Assembly (NCBI RefSeq): GCF_003290025.1
Contig: NZ_QNHG01000001.1
Location: 538,556 to 602,555, forward strand
Reading direction: 5' to 3'
DNA length: 64,000 nucleotides
From: Pseudogemmobacter bohemicus
Lineage (GTDB): Bacteria; Pseudomonadota; Alphaproteobacteria; Rhodobacterales; Rhodobacteraceae
A program made the position numbers and the translations under genes. How positions within the stretch are numbered: position 1 is the first letter of the stretch; every line of letters starts with the position of its first letter. This document shows, in pieces, positions 11,446-19,617 of this stretch. A model generated the notes under the pieces. That model did not search any database. It was not told the origin of the DNA and worked only from the letters and a program-made list of their open reading frames with translations.

Positions 11446-12540
11446 TCACTCCCCCTCTTCCGGCAGCATCATCACCAACTCGCCCTGGGCTTCCAGACTG
11501 CGCGCGGCGGCGACGATGGCGTTCATCGCGGCCTCTCCGTCCTTGTCTTTGACCCTGGCTGCCTGTTCAACCTCTTCGCGGATATTCTGCGCCATCCGCT
11601 GCGAGATACAGGCGAGGATGAACTCGCTCGCGGCCTCCAGCGGCGGCTTGCCTTTGCTGAAAGCGACAGCGGTGACCAGCGTTGCCTGATCGACCAGCCG
11701 CACCACTTTCGGAATATCGCGGCCGGTGACGCGGGAGGGGAAATGCGCATAGGTAAAGATGGCGCGGCGCACCTCTTCGGCGAAGTCCGCATCCTCGTCT
11801 TCCAGCCCTTTCAGCACATCCTCGCGCACCTGGGCGGGCGAGACATTGAGGATTGCCCCCACCCGTTCGACCGGGCCGCGGTCAAAGGCTTTCGGTGGCT
11901 GCGCGTCGATCTGGCCCAGCACCGCAATGCCGATCCTGCGCACGGTATCGGGGTCGGTATTGGCGGTTTGCGACACCGCGAAAGCGATGCGGCGCGCGCG
12001 CTCTCCCGGCAGTTTCCCCAAAAACTCGGCCGCCTTCTGCACCGGCATTTTTGACAGGATCACGGCGGCGACCTCGATCGCCTCGTTTTCCAGCACCGGG
12101 ACCAGGCGTTCGGGCGGCAGGGTGCCCAGACGCTCCCACGGGTCGCCGCGCGAGCCGACGCCGACCTTCCTGCGCAACCGGCTGGCGGTCGATTGCGAAA
12201 TATGCCCATCCATCGCGTTCAGCGCGCCCTCCAGCCCGCCGGGAAAGGCGAGGCCGACCGATTCCAGCTCGGCCATGAATTCAGAGACGACCTGATCCAG
12301 CGTTTCGCGATCCACCAGCCGCATCTGGCCCATCTGCTCGGCCAGGGCGGTCTGGAGATGATCGGGCAGTTGTGCAATCGGCAGCTCGGCCCCTTGCGAG
12401 AGCATATAGCGCACCACCACCGCGGCCTTTTCCCGCGCGCTGAGCATCCGGCGCAAGCCGTTGCCCTGACCACTATACTGACCACCCTGAACCGCACGCT
12501 GGGCCGGCGTGATCCGCGCCAGCTGAACCCCATGGGACAT
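11446..12540 (-). CDS. Orphan FliG-like flagellar motor switch protein
   Basis: A 364-residue protein with FliG architecture: an N-terminal LSAREKAAVVVRYML helix near residue 33, a middle domain with LPPERLVPVLENEAIEVAAVILSKMP and an armadillo-like FLGKLPGERARRIAF, and a C-terminal domain RDIPKVVRLVDQATLVTAVAFSKGK...AASEFILACISQRMAQNIREEV. In canonical FliG the torque helix carries SKRAAE...DD; here it reads SQRMAQNIREE, so the charge pattern is altered. No other flagellar gene is in the window. It could serve a distant flagellar cluster or be a repurposed paralogue, and I cannot tell which. The start at 12540 has two extra N-terminal dozens of residues compared with typical FliG. Confidence 0.8.
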   Translation of the reverse strand: MSHGVQLARITPAQRAVQGGQYSGQGNGLRRMLSAREKAAVVVRYMLSQGAELPIAQLPDHLQTALAEQMGQMRLVDRETLDQVVSEFMAELESVGLAFPGGLEGALNAMDGHISQSTASRLRRKVGVGSRGDPWERLGTLPPERLVPVLENEAIEVAAVILSKMPVQKAAEFLGKLPGERARRIAFAVSQTANTDPDTVRRIGIAVLGQIDAQPPKAFDRGPVERVGAILNVSPAQVREDVLKGLEDEDADFAEEVRRAIFTYAHFPSRVTGRDIPKVVRLVDQATLVTAVAFSKGKPPLEAASEFILACISQRMAQNIREEVEQAARVKDKDGEAAMNAIVAAARSLEAQGELVMMLPEEGE

Positions 12541-12599
12541 ATCCTGCCTCTCAACCTGATCTCAGGCTGATCCTGGCAAGGTGAGGTTAATGGCAGGTT

Positions 12600-12630
12600 G
12601 CCAGGGCCGGTTTTTCTGGCCGTTTTTTTT
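12600..12630 (+). terminator. Terminator-like hairpin with T8 run, no plus-strand gene upstream
   Basis: GCCAG/CTGGC stem (12600-12604, 12616-12620) followed by CG and eight Ts (12623-12630) on the plus strand. Both flanking genes are on the minus strand, so it does not end any annotated transcript. Confidence 0.35.
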
Positions 12631-12648
12631 GCGTGAATGCTGCGGCGC

Positions 12649-12679
12649 AAAAAGCCCGCGACAGCGGTGCGTCGCGGGC
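12649..12679 (-). terminator. Intrinsic terminator of the small secreted-protein gene
   Basis: Nine-bp stem GCCCGCGAC/GTCGCGGGC (12654-12679) followed on the minus strand by TTTTTG; 22 bases after the stop. Confidence 0.7.
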
Positions 12680-12701
12680 CGGGATCATCGCTTTGACCGG
12701 A

Positions 12702-12878
12702 TCAGCTGGCCGGCTGCGCCACACAGGCCGAGCTGGTCTCATCCCAGACCGATCCGGGCAGGCAGGTCGAGGCGGTGGTGTCTTTCGGTTTCGTACAGTC
12801 GCGCGCCGAGGCAAGGCCCGGCATCAGCATCAGGGGAAGCACGGCGATCATCGCGGCCACGCGCATGCGGCTCGTCAT
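12702..12878 (-). CDS. Small secreted cysteine-containing protein
   Basis: 58 residues from ATG 12878, chosen because GGAGGA stands 7 bases before it and it yields a standard signal peptide (1-25, ending GLASA). The mature peptide RDCTKPKD...CLPGSVWDETSSACV has three cysteines and the C-x-PG-x-x-WD-x5-C spacing seen in chitin-binding (CBM14/peritrophin-like) knots, although one partner cysteine is missing. It follows purB on the same strand after a terminator. Confidence 0.7.
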   Translation of the reverse strand: MTSRMRVAAMIAVLPLMLMPGLASARDCTKPKDTTASTCLPGSVWDETSSACVAQPAS

Positions 12879-12932
12879 CTTTAGTCCTCCTGTTTGCGGT
12901 CGCCGGAATGACGACCCACGCAGGATGACATG

Positions 12933-12971
12933 AAAAATCCCCCGCCTGCGTGGAAAATGCAGTCGGGGGAT
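12933..12971 (-). terminator. Intrinsic terminator of purB
   Basis: Inverted repeat 12937-12971 (outer arms ATCCCCCG and CGGGGGAT, inner CCTGC/GCAG) followed on the minus strand by TTTTTCA; 43 bases after the purB stop. Confidence 0.75.
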
Positions 12972-13013
12972 CATATGAGGATCACAAGCGCGGGAATTCC
13001 GCCGGTTCAGGCC

Positions 13014-14318
13014 CTATTTGCCGAAAACGCGGGCAAAAATCGTGTCGACATGTTTGGTATGGTAGCCGAGATCGAATTTCTCCTCGATCTCAGCGGGGGA
13101 CAGTGCCTTCGTCACTTCGGCATCGCCAAGCAGCTCGGTCTTGAAATCGGCGCCCTGTTCCCAGACTTTCATCGCGTTGCGCTGCACGAGACGGTAGCTG
13201 TCTTCGCGCGAGACACCCGCCTGGGTCAGCGCCAGAAGAACGCGCTGCGACATGACAAGCCCTTTGAACTTGTTCATGTTTTTCAGCATGTTTTCCGGGT
13301 AGATCACCAGTTTCTCAATCACACCCGCCAGCCGGTTCAGCGCGAAATCCAGCGTCACGGTGGTGTCGGGGCCAATCGCGCGCTCGACCGAGGAATGCGA
13401 GATGTCGCGCTCATGCCAGAGCGCCACATTCTCCAGCGCCGGGATCACCGACATGCGGACAAGGCGCGCGAGGCCGGTGAGGTTCTCGGTCAGAACCGGG
13501 TTCCGCTTATGCGGCATCGCGGACGAACCCTTCTGGCCGGGCGAGAAGAACTCTTCCGCCTCAAGCACTTCGGTCCGTTGCATATGGCGGATCTCGGTGG
13601 CGATGTTCTCAATCGACGAGGCGATCACGCCAAGGGTCGCAAAGAACATCGCATGGCGGTCGCGCGGGATCACCTGGGTCGAGACCGGCTCGGGCTCCAG
13701 CCCCAGTTTCGCGCAGACATAGTCTTCGACGCGCGGGTCGATATTGGCGAAGGTGCCGACCGCGCCCGAGATCGCGCCGGTGCGGATTTCATCTTTCGCG
13801 GCTTTCAGACGACGCAGGTTGCGGTCCATCTCGGCATAGAACCGCGCGAAGGTCAGGCCCATGGTGGTCGGCTCGGCATGGATGCCGTGGCTGCGGCCAA
13901 TCCGCACCGTATCCTTATGCTCGAAGGCGCGGGTCTTCAGCGCCGCCAGTACCCGCTCGACGCCCTGGATCAGGATGTCGGAGGCGCGCACCAGCTGGAT
14001 ATTCAGCGTGGTGTCGAGCACGTCGGAGGAGGTCATGCCCTGATGCACGAAGCGCGCCTCATCGGCGCCGATGATCTCGGCCAGGTGCGTGAGGAAGGCG
14101 ATGACGTCATGTTTGGTCACCGCCTCGATCTCGTCGATCCGCGCCACGTCAAAGGCCACATCCCTGGCCTTCCAGACGGCAGCGGCATTCTCGCGCGGGA
14201 TCACGCCAAGATCGGCCTGAGCATCGCAGGCATGGGCCTCGATCTCGTACCAGATACGGAATTTCGTCTCGGGCGACCAGATGGCGACCATTTCGGGGCG
14301 GGAATAGCGCGGGATCAT
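13014..14318 (-). CDS. purB: Adenylosuccinate lyase PurB
   Basis: Catalyses two purine steps: release of fumarate from SAICAR and from adenylosuccinate. The 434-residue length and MIPRYSRPEMVAIWSPETKF opening fit the bacterial/eukaryal short type; AGAGGTCC stands before ATG 14318, so I prefer it to the in-frame 14384. The superfamily signature is GQKGSSAMPHKRNP near residue 260, with the flexible-loop serine. The catalytic histidines lie in GRSHGIHAEPTT and in MTSSDVLDT. Divergent from a small secreted-protein gene 102 bases away. Confidence 0.97.
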   Translation of the reverse strand: MIPRYSRPEMVAIWSPETKFRIWYEIEAHACDAQADLGVIPRENAAAVWKARDVAFDVARIDEIEAVTKHDVIAFLTHLAEIIGADEARFVHQGMTSSDVLDTTLNIQLVRASDILIQGVERVLAALKTRAFEHKDTVRIGRSHGIHAEPTTMGLTFARFYAEMDRNLRRLKAAKDEIRTGAISGAVGTFANIDPRVEDYVCAKLGLEPEPVSTQVIPRDRHAMFFATLGVIASSIENIATEIRHMQRTEVLEAEEFFSPGQKGSSAMPHKRNPVLTENLTGLARLVRMSVIPALENVALWHERDISHSSVERAIGPDTTVTLDFALNRLAGVIEKLVIYPENMLKNMNKFKGLVMSQRVLLALTQAGVSREDSYRLVQRNAMKVWEQGADFKTELLGDAEVTKALSPAEIEEKFDLGYHTKHVDTIFARVFGK

Positions 14319-14419
14319 CACGGACCTCTGACTGGCGGCTTGGATGCGCTTCCCATAAAGAGCGGCTGGGGCAGGTGCAAGCAATCGTGCATAAATGCAC
14401 GCAGAAATGGCGGATCGGA

Positions 14420-14764
14420 ATGACGGGAAGGCTGTGGAAACTGGCGGCGGTAGTGCTGATCCTTGCCGGTGGGGCGGGGCAGGCGGCGGTCGACTGGGCC
14501 GAGGTGCCCGATGACCGGATGGAGGCCGTGCTGGCGGCGCGCACGATGCAATTCGCCGATGGCGTGACCTGGGGGTTTTTCGCCGATGGCCGTGTGCTCT
14601 CGGGCGAGACCTGGGGGCGGTGGAGCCAGGGCGACGAGACGGTCTGTCTGCTCTGGCCAGGTCAGGAAACCGCCTGCTACCGGCTTGAGGAAAAAGGCAT
14701 CGACCTGCGTTTTACGCCGGTTGCCGGCGGCGCGGCGCGGGTGGCGCGCTATAATGATCTCTGA
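14420..14764 (+). CDS. Hypothetical secreted protein
   Basis: 114 residues from ATG 14420; an ATG-less extension to 14375 is possible but adds a non-hydrophobic tail before the signal peptide (residues 1-22, ending GQAAA-V). The mature part has two cysteines in ETVCLLWPGQETACYRLEE. The repeated pattern of aromatic strands (TWGFFADGRVLSGETWGRW) suggests a small beta protein like other periplasmic proteins of this size in Rhodobacterales. Function unknown. Confidence 0.7.
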   Translation: MTGRLWKLAAVVLILAGGAGQAAVDWAEVPDDRMEAVLAARTMQFADGVTWGFFADGRVLSGETWGRWSQGDETVCLLWPGQETACYRLEEKGIDLRFTPVAGGAARVARYNDL

Positions 14765-14878
14765 AACCACGCGCTGATGGCGGGATTTCCGCGAATGGGC
14801 GGGTGTATCGCAGCGATTCCTTAACCTTCGCGCTCCTAGGGTCGGGTGACAGACCCAAGGCGACAGAAGGAGCCCGCG

Positions 14879-15829
14879 ATGAAACTGCTGCTGCGACCCG
14901 AGGACCGGAGCGACCGGGAGGAGCGGCAAAAGGCACTGCGCGGCCAGATTTTTGCATCGGGCGGCATAAGGCAGGCCATGGCGCAGGCACCCTTGCCGCT
15001 GCAGCGGGCTGCGGCACAGCCCGCGCCACAGCCTGTGCCGCAGCCGGTGCCAGAGATGCAGACAATGACGCAGCCAGCGCCCCGGCCGGTCACCGGGCAG
15101 CAGCCGGAGGCGGCATCGCAGCCTGTGGCAAGACCGCAGCAAAGGGCGGATGCCCCCATACCCCGGATGCCCGCCACCGCCTGGCGGGTGCCAGGCTATA
15201 CCCGTCCCAGCCGCCTTGAGCGCGGCGACTGGCTGATGCGGGGGGTCTCCCTCCTTGCCCGCTCCGGCCATCATGCGCTGAACATCGCGGTTCTTTGCGA
15301 TTGTCCCGGCGCATCGCGGGCGGGTTTTTACAGCTTTTTCGCTGATCTCACCGGCTTTCGCCTTGAGCTGATCGCCCTGTGGGAGCGAACCTCACAGCAT
15401 CCGGTTTTGCCTTCCGTTGCGGCGGAAGGCGGCGAAAGGCTGGCTTTGGCCCGGCTGCTGGAACTGGCGGATGAGGCCATGGTTCCGGGCCCGGGCGACC
15501 CGACATCCTCGGCCGATCCCGATGAGCCTTGCGCCGTGATGATCGAACGCGCGATCCGCGATTGGGCGCGGGTCGATGTCATGGTTGCGGCGGCACTGGC
15601 CAGGGTCGATTCCTGGCGGCTTGCGGAACTCCAGAACCTGCTGGTCAAAGCCGGCCTGTCGCCCCGCCGCGCGGCCGAGCGTGCAGCGGTCTTCTACGCC
15701 GCCCGGCTGGGCTTTGACCGGCTGCGCGACAGTACCGACATTTTCGCGGTGGCGCCGATGCGGGCGCTGGCACTGGCCATTCTTGGTGGCAGAGAGGCGG
15801 CAGGATCCCGTGCCATCGGTGCCGGGTGA
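14879..15829 (+). CDS. TetR-family-like regulator with Pro/Gln-rich N-terminal extension
   Basis: 316 residues from ATG 14879, preceded by GAAGGAG at 8 bases. Residues about 1-40 are charged; about 42-95 form a low-complexity region rich in Pro, Gln and Ala (APQPVPQPVPEMQTM). A TetR-like helix-turn-helix follows (about 115-165: WLMRGVSLLARSG, IAVLCDCPGASRAGFYSFF). The C-terminal part has the TetR ligand-domain pattern WARVDVMVAAALARVDSWR and LSPRRAAERAAVFYAARLGF. The turn CDCPGAS replaces the usual aGvS. It is probably a transcriptional regulator of unknown target; the extension is atypical for TetR proteins. Confidence 0.65.
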   Translation: MKLLLRPEDRSDREERQKALRGQIFASGGIRQAMAQAPLPLQRAAAQPAPQPVPQPVPEMQTMTQPAPRPVTGQQPEAASQPVARPQQRADAPIPRMPATAWRVPGYTRPSRLERGDWLMRGVSLLARSGHHALNIAVLCDCPGASRAGFYSFFADLTGFRLELIALWERTSQHPVLPSVAAEGGERLALARLLELADEAMVPGPGDPTSSADPDEPCAVMIERAIRDWARVDVMVAAALARVDSWRLAELQNLLVKAGLSPRRAAERAAVFYAARLGFDRLRDSTDIFAVAPMRALALAILGGREAAGSRAIGAG

Positions 15830-16187
15830 AATCTCTGATTTGCCACATCTTGTGATTGAAATTTGGGCGGATAATTGCCCGGTCGAGGACGATGCACGGC
15901 GCCGGGCGGCACTGTCCCGATCAGTGGCACAGTGCCATATTTGTGCCGTTTTTGGGTCTTTTTCTGGGCTCATTCCTGCCGCCTGAGTGCTTAAATCAGG
16001 TCTGGTTGCGGTCGGATAGCAGACTGTGACGACAGGGCCGGCCTCGGCTGCGGGCGGGACTGGGGGACGGGTATATCCGGTACCGGAAGGGTCGGGATCC
16101 GGGACTGCGGGTTCGGGGGAATCTGCGCCCGGTGGGGCAAGTTTGGCAGGGAAGATCAGGCGTCTGCGCCGGGGCTTTCCGAATTAT
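15830..16187. other. 358-bp intergenic region after the TetR-like gene
   Basis: No supported gene. It contains the hairpin at 15908-15936 and AT-richer sequence around 15930-16000 that could hold the promoter of the next gene. Confidence 0.5.
15908..15936 (+). terminator. Hairpin, probable terminator of the TetR-like gene
   Basis: Eight-bp stem GGCACTGT/ACAGTGCC with a 13-base loop, followed after ATATTTGTGCCG by TTTTT; 78 bases beyond the stop. Confidence 0.45.
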
Positions 16188-16973
16188 ATGAGTGACGGAT
16201 TTAAGATGATGAAAAACGGCAGTGATGAATCGCGCCCGGCCATCTGGGCCGAAGGCAGCCAGAAACCCCCGTTCGAGCCGCGCGCCTTTGCCCGTGTCGC
16301 TCTGAAAATCGGGCGTGAGACTGTGTCCGGCATCCTGTCCCGCTGCGGCAGCAGTGCCAGCGAGATCGCCGGCGAAATGCGGGCCGGCCGTCTCAGGATC
16401 CCCGAGGACCGCCTTGGCCGTACCGGACGGTTCCTGCCATCGGCGGCCAGCACCGGGCGCGCGGTTCTGAGCGGGGCAGGCATTCTGCGCCGCGCCTCGG
16501 AACTGGCACAGCCCAATGCCTATATCAGTGCACCAAAGGAAATCGACCAGGCCTATCGCGATCTGTTCCGCGATGGCGCTTCCTCGGGCGAGGTTCAGGC
16601 CAGGTCTGGCCGGCCTGTTGCAAAAGCCCGGTCGGCCACCGCCCGCTCTGCCGGGGCAGAGCAGGACAGCGCTGTGGGCGGGGGGATCTCGGATGAGCTG
16701 GCCGCGATCCGGGACATTCTCAAAAATCCCCAGGCAGAGCAGGCCGCCGGGAAACCCCGGTTGCGCAGCGCGGCGGCGTCGCAGCCGGAATCCGCTGGCG
16801 CCATGCCGTCGCTTTCCCTGGTCCAACGCCTGCGGAGCGGCGTCGAAGAGGGTGCGGCGCGCATCCTCGGCTATTGGATGATCGCCTTTGCCTTGCCCTA
16901 TGGCGCGATCCGCGCCGGTCTCGCCCATTTCAATGGCGAGGATCTGCGCAAGATCCGCCGCACCGGCGAGTAA
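16188..16973 (+). CDS. Hypothetical protein with C-terminal membrane segment
   Basis: 261 residues from ATG 16188 (or 255 from ATG 16206); the frame is open back to 16026 but that part is Gly-rich and lacks support. I do not recognise the family. The N-terminal half is basic and Ser/Ala/Arg-rich, and residues about 150-200 look disordered. One hydrophobic helix near the C-terminus (YWMIAFALPYGAIRAGLAHF) is followed by a short charged tail DLRKIRRTGE. This gives a tail-anchor-like or single-pass topology. Same strand as the TetR-like gene but 358 bases away; convergent with the DUF3445 gene. Confidence 0.6.
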   Translation: MSDGFKMMKNGSDESRPAIWAEGSQKPPFEPRAFARVALKIGRETVSGILSRCGSSASEIAGEMRAGRLRIPEDRLGRTGRFLPSAASTGRAVLSGAGILRRASELAQPNAYISAPKEIDQAYRDLFRDGASSGEVQARSGRPVAKARSATARSAGAEQDSAVGGGISDELAAIRDILKNPQAEQAAGKPRLRSAAASQPESAGAMPSLSLVQRLRSGVEEGAARILGYWMIAFALPYGAIRAGLAHFNGEDLRKIRRTGE

Positions 16974-16987
16974 TCGTCGCGCAGCCG

Positions 16988-17776
16988 CTAGTGCACCGCC
17001 GCCAGCAGCGCGGCGTGCTCTTCCGCTGTCACCGTCCCGGCGCCGACCAGCCAGGTATGGATCGAGAACACCACCGCCCGGCTGACCGGCAGCCGGATCA
17101 GTGACTGTTTCTCACACCGGATATAGCGGTGCTGCCGGGGCCGCGGTCGCGGCTGGCTTTCCGGCCGCGGCTGATGCAGCTCCGGATCGTCATAGGTCAG
17201 GTAATTCATCCGCCAGAGCGGCTGTTCCGGCCGGATCGCATCGAAGAGCCGCTGCACCCCTTTTGCCAGCCGCTCATCATAGGGCTCGACCGGCTCATGG
17301 ATGCGCAAAAGCGAGCGGCCGATCTTTTGCGACAGCGTCCAGCCGGCGGGGAAGCACAGGATCGCGCCGGTCAGGCGGTGGCTGCCTTCGCCGGTCTCCA
17401 GAATGCAGAGATCCTCCTGCACCAGCCGCCCCAGTGTCAGCAGCGGTTGCTCCGGATCCGGGCGCAGCCGCACCCCATCGGGTCGCGTGATCGCTCCGGC
17501 GCCCAGCTGGTAGCCAGGATCAGCCGCCAGCCGTGCGAGGATCATGTCATATAATTCGCGCGCCGCCGGCTCTGCCTCGGGCAACAGCGCATGAACGCGC
17601 TCTGGCACCGCCGCAATCAGCGCATCGCGCCGGGCCATCTGGCCGGAAAACGCCTCGTCCCGGGCGATCCAGCTGTCATCGGTCAAAGGCTGGATACCGG
17701 GCAGGCGGCTGCTGCGCGGATCCATCCAGGGCAGCAAGGGCAGGCGGGTCTGCAGGATGGCGTTGTCGGCTGTCAT
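16988..17776 (-). CDS. DUF3445 heme-dependent oxidative N-demethylase-like protein
   Basis: 262-residue member of DUF3445, a family that includes heme-dependent oxidative N-demethylase subunits acting on methylamines. Visible family blocks are LGRLVQEDLCILE, LTGAILCFPAGWTLSQKIGRSLLRIHEPV and the C-terminal VVFSIHTWL. The LLRIHEPVEPY block holds a histidine that could be functional. No electron-transfer partner is adjacent, whereas the characterised multi-subunit enzymes have reductase genes next to them, so the substrate here is open. Convergent with the gene at 16188. Confidence 0.8.
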   Translation of the reverse strand: MTADNAILQTRLPLLPWMDPRSSRLPGIQPLTDDSWIARDEAFSGQMARRDALIAAVPERVHALLPEAEPAARELYDMILARLAADPGYQLGAGAITRPDGVRLRPDPEQPLLTLGRLVQEDLCILETGEGSHRLTGAILCFPAGWTLSQKIGRSLLRIHEPVEPYDERLAKGVQRLFDAIRPEQPLWRMNYLTYDDPELHQPRPESQPRPRPRQHRYIRCEKQSLIRLPVSRAVVFSIHTWLVGAGTVTAEEHAALLAAVH

Positions 17777-17861
17777 GGCGCAAAACTAGCGCCGGCGCCG
17801 GGGCGGCGAAAGCCCGGCAGGGTGGGGCGGCGGAAATAATTCCCGCAAATCAACCGGCCAG

Positions 17862-17891
17862 AAAAAAGGCCGCCCCGGCAAGGGAGCGGCC
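17862..17891 (-). terminator. Intrinsic terminator of tig
   Basis: Stem GGCCGCTCCC/GGGGCGGCC (17868-17891) followed on the minus strand by TTTTTT; 23 bases beyond the tig stop. Confidence 0.8.
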
Positions 17892-17914
17892 CTATTTCCA
17901 CGCTGATCCCTGGA

Positions 17915-19249
17915 TCAGAGTTCGTCCAGCGCCTCGACGGCTTTCTGGAGATCGTCTTTCGACACGTCTTTCTCGGTCACTTTGGCAAGGCCGACGATGT
18001 GATCGACAACCTTATCCTCGAAGATCGGCGCGCGCAGCTGCTGCTGGATCTGCGGGTTCTTCTGCACGAATTCGAAATAGGCGCGCTCCTGGCCCGGATA
18101 CTGGCGGGCGGTCTGGATCACGGCCTGGGTCATTTCGGCATCGGTCACGGTGACCTCGGCCTTGCGGCCGATTTCGGCAAGCAGAAGGCCCAGGCGCACG
18201 CGACGCTCGGCGAGTTTCTTATGCTCGTCGGTCGGCTCGATATTGCCGTGGTTATGGCCATGCTCTTCCGGGTGCTCTTCATGCCAGAGCTGATGCGCGA
18301 TCTGGCTGGCTTCCGCCTCCAGCAGTTTCGACGGCAGCTCGAACGACACGAGACCATCCAGCTGGTCCAGCAGCGCGCGTTTCAGCACGGCGCGCGAGGC
18401 GCCTTTATACTCGGCCTCAAGGCGCTCACCGATCTGGGTTTTGAGAGCGGCCAGGTCCTCGGCGCCGAATTTCTTCGCCAGCTCGTCGTCGATCTCGGCC
18501 GCTTTCGGCGCCTTGACCTCATGCACGGTGCATTTGAACAGGGCCTCTTTGCCCGCAAGATGCGCCGCGCCATATTCGGCCGGGAAGGTCACCCTGACCT
18601 CGATCTCGTCACCGGCTTTGGCGCCGACCAGCTGATCCTCGAAACCGGGGATGAAGCTGTTCGAGCCCAGAACCAGCGGATAGCCTTCGCCCTTGCCGCC
18701 CTCGAAAGCCTCGCCCTCGACGAAGCCTTCAAAGTCGATCACGACCTGGTCGCCATCTTTCGCTTTCGAACCCTTCTTGCGGTCCTCGAAATTCTTCGCA
18801 TTGTCGGCGAGGTTTTTCAGCGCCTCGTCAACATCGGATTCGGCGGCTTTGACGACCAGCTTTTCCAGAGCGACCTTCGATGTGTCGAGCTCCGGGATCT
18901 CCGGCAGGATCTCATAGGCCACAGTGACCACGACATCCTTCTCGGGCGACCAGGTCTCACCTTCAGCCATCTTGATCTCGGGCTGCAGCGCCGGACGGTC
19001 GCCGGTCGCCTCGAAGTGATCCTTCATGGCGCCATCGACGGCATCCTGCATGGCCTCACCCATGAGGCGGTCGCCGAATTGCTTGCGAAGGATCGCCAGC
19101 GGCACCTTGCCCTTGCGGAAGCCCTTGATTTCAATGTCGGGCTGCGCTTCAAGCAGCTTTTCCTGGACTTTGGCATCCAGTTCGGCGGCGGTCACCGTGA
19201 TGGTATAGCCGCGCTTCAGGCCGTCTTTCAGGGTCTCGGTGACCTGCAT
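17915..19249 (-). CDS. tig: Trigger factor
   Basis: Ribosome-bound chaperone and peptidyl-prolyl isomerase that meets nascent chains at the exit tunnel. ATG 19249 ([19 protein letters not shown]) gives 444 residues; the frame runs back through the tRNA gene, which cannot be coding. The ribosome-docking signature GFRKGKVP is at about residues 44-51. An FKBP-type PPIase domain spans about 150-245 ([21 protein letters not shown]). The C-terminal helical arms carry a histidine-rich stretch [14 protein letters not shown] near residue 325, unusual for Tig and possibly metal-binding. A tRNA-Leu gene lies 26 bases upstream on the same strand. Confidence 0.97.
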   Translation of the reverse strand: MQVTETLKDGLKRGYTITVTAAELDAKVQEKLLEAQPDIEIKGFRKGKVPLAILRKQFGDRLMGEAMQDAVDGAMKDHFEATGDRPALQPEIKMAEGETWSPEKDVVVTVAYEILPEIPELDTSKVALEKLVVKAAESDVDEALKNLADNAKNFEDRKKGSKAKDGDQVVIDFEGFVEGEAFEGGKGEGYPLVLGSNSFIPGFEDQLVGAKAGDEIEVRVTFPAEYGAAHLAGKEALFKCTVHEVKAPKAAEIDDELAKKFGAEDLAALKTQIGERLEAEYKGASRAVLKRALLDQLDGLVSFELPSKLLEAEASQIAHQLWHEEHPEEHGHNHGNIEPTDEHKKLAERRVRLGLLLAEIGRKAEVTVTDAEMTQAVIQTARQYPGQERAYFEFVQKNPQIQQQLRAPIFEDKVVDHIVGLAKVTEKDVSKDDLQKAVEALDEL

Positions 19250-19274
19250 CTCGTGTACCTTCCCAATCCTCAAA

Positions 19275-19359
19275 TGGTGCGGGTGAAGGGACTTGAACCC
19301 CCACGCCGTAAGGCGCCGGAACCTAAATCCGGTGCGTCTGCCAATTCCGCCACACCCGC
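19275..19359 (-). tRNA. tRNA-Leu (anticodon UAG)
   Basis: Read on the minus strand: acceptor GCGGGTG pairs with CACCCGC, followed by the discriminator A and an encoded CCA. The anticodon arm is CCGGA-TTTAGGT-TCCGG, giving anticodon TAG. A long variable arm and the GGGTTCAAGTCCC T-arm mark it as class II leucine. 85 bases including CCA. Confidence 0.97.
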
Positions 19360-19386
19360 ACGTCTCATGTTCCTCCGGGATGAGAA

Positions 19387-19425
19387 ACGGGGACCGTCCG
19401 CCCATGGGCTGAACCCGGTCCCCGT
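19387..19425 (-). terminator. Strong hairpin 28 bases upstream of tRNA-Leu
   Basis: Perfect 10-bp stem ACGGGGACCG/CGGTCCCCGT with an inner GCCCATGGGC palindrome; on the minus strand it is followed by TTTCTC. It lies in the presumed leader of the tRNA transcript. It may be a processing or attenuation structure, or the 3' end of a short minus-strand RNA. Confidence 0.45.
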
Positions 19426-19617
19426 ATATCCCCGGAAAATCCGCGCCCTTCTAGCAAAGGCGCCAGATGGATGCGAGAGGAAAATCATTGCCACATTCCG
19501 GCCATAAGCCGGGCAGGGCAGACGGCAAAAGCCTGAAAATGAGCGCAGGCAGGTCCAATTCCTGCCACAGTCGGCGGCGAAACAGAGTCAATAAGCGCCG
19601 ATATCAGGGACAAGACG

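Noticed and set aside
15920..15945. Sigma54 promoter at TGGCAC
   Set aside because: The spacing to the next TTGTGC is 10 bases instead of 5, so the -12 element is not in place.
17999..19507. 502-codon plus-strand frame over tig and tRNA-Leu
   Set aside because: Antisense to tig and runs through a tRNA gene; not coding.
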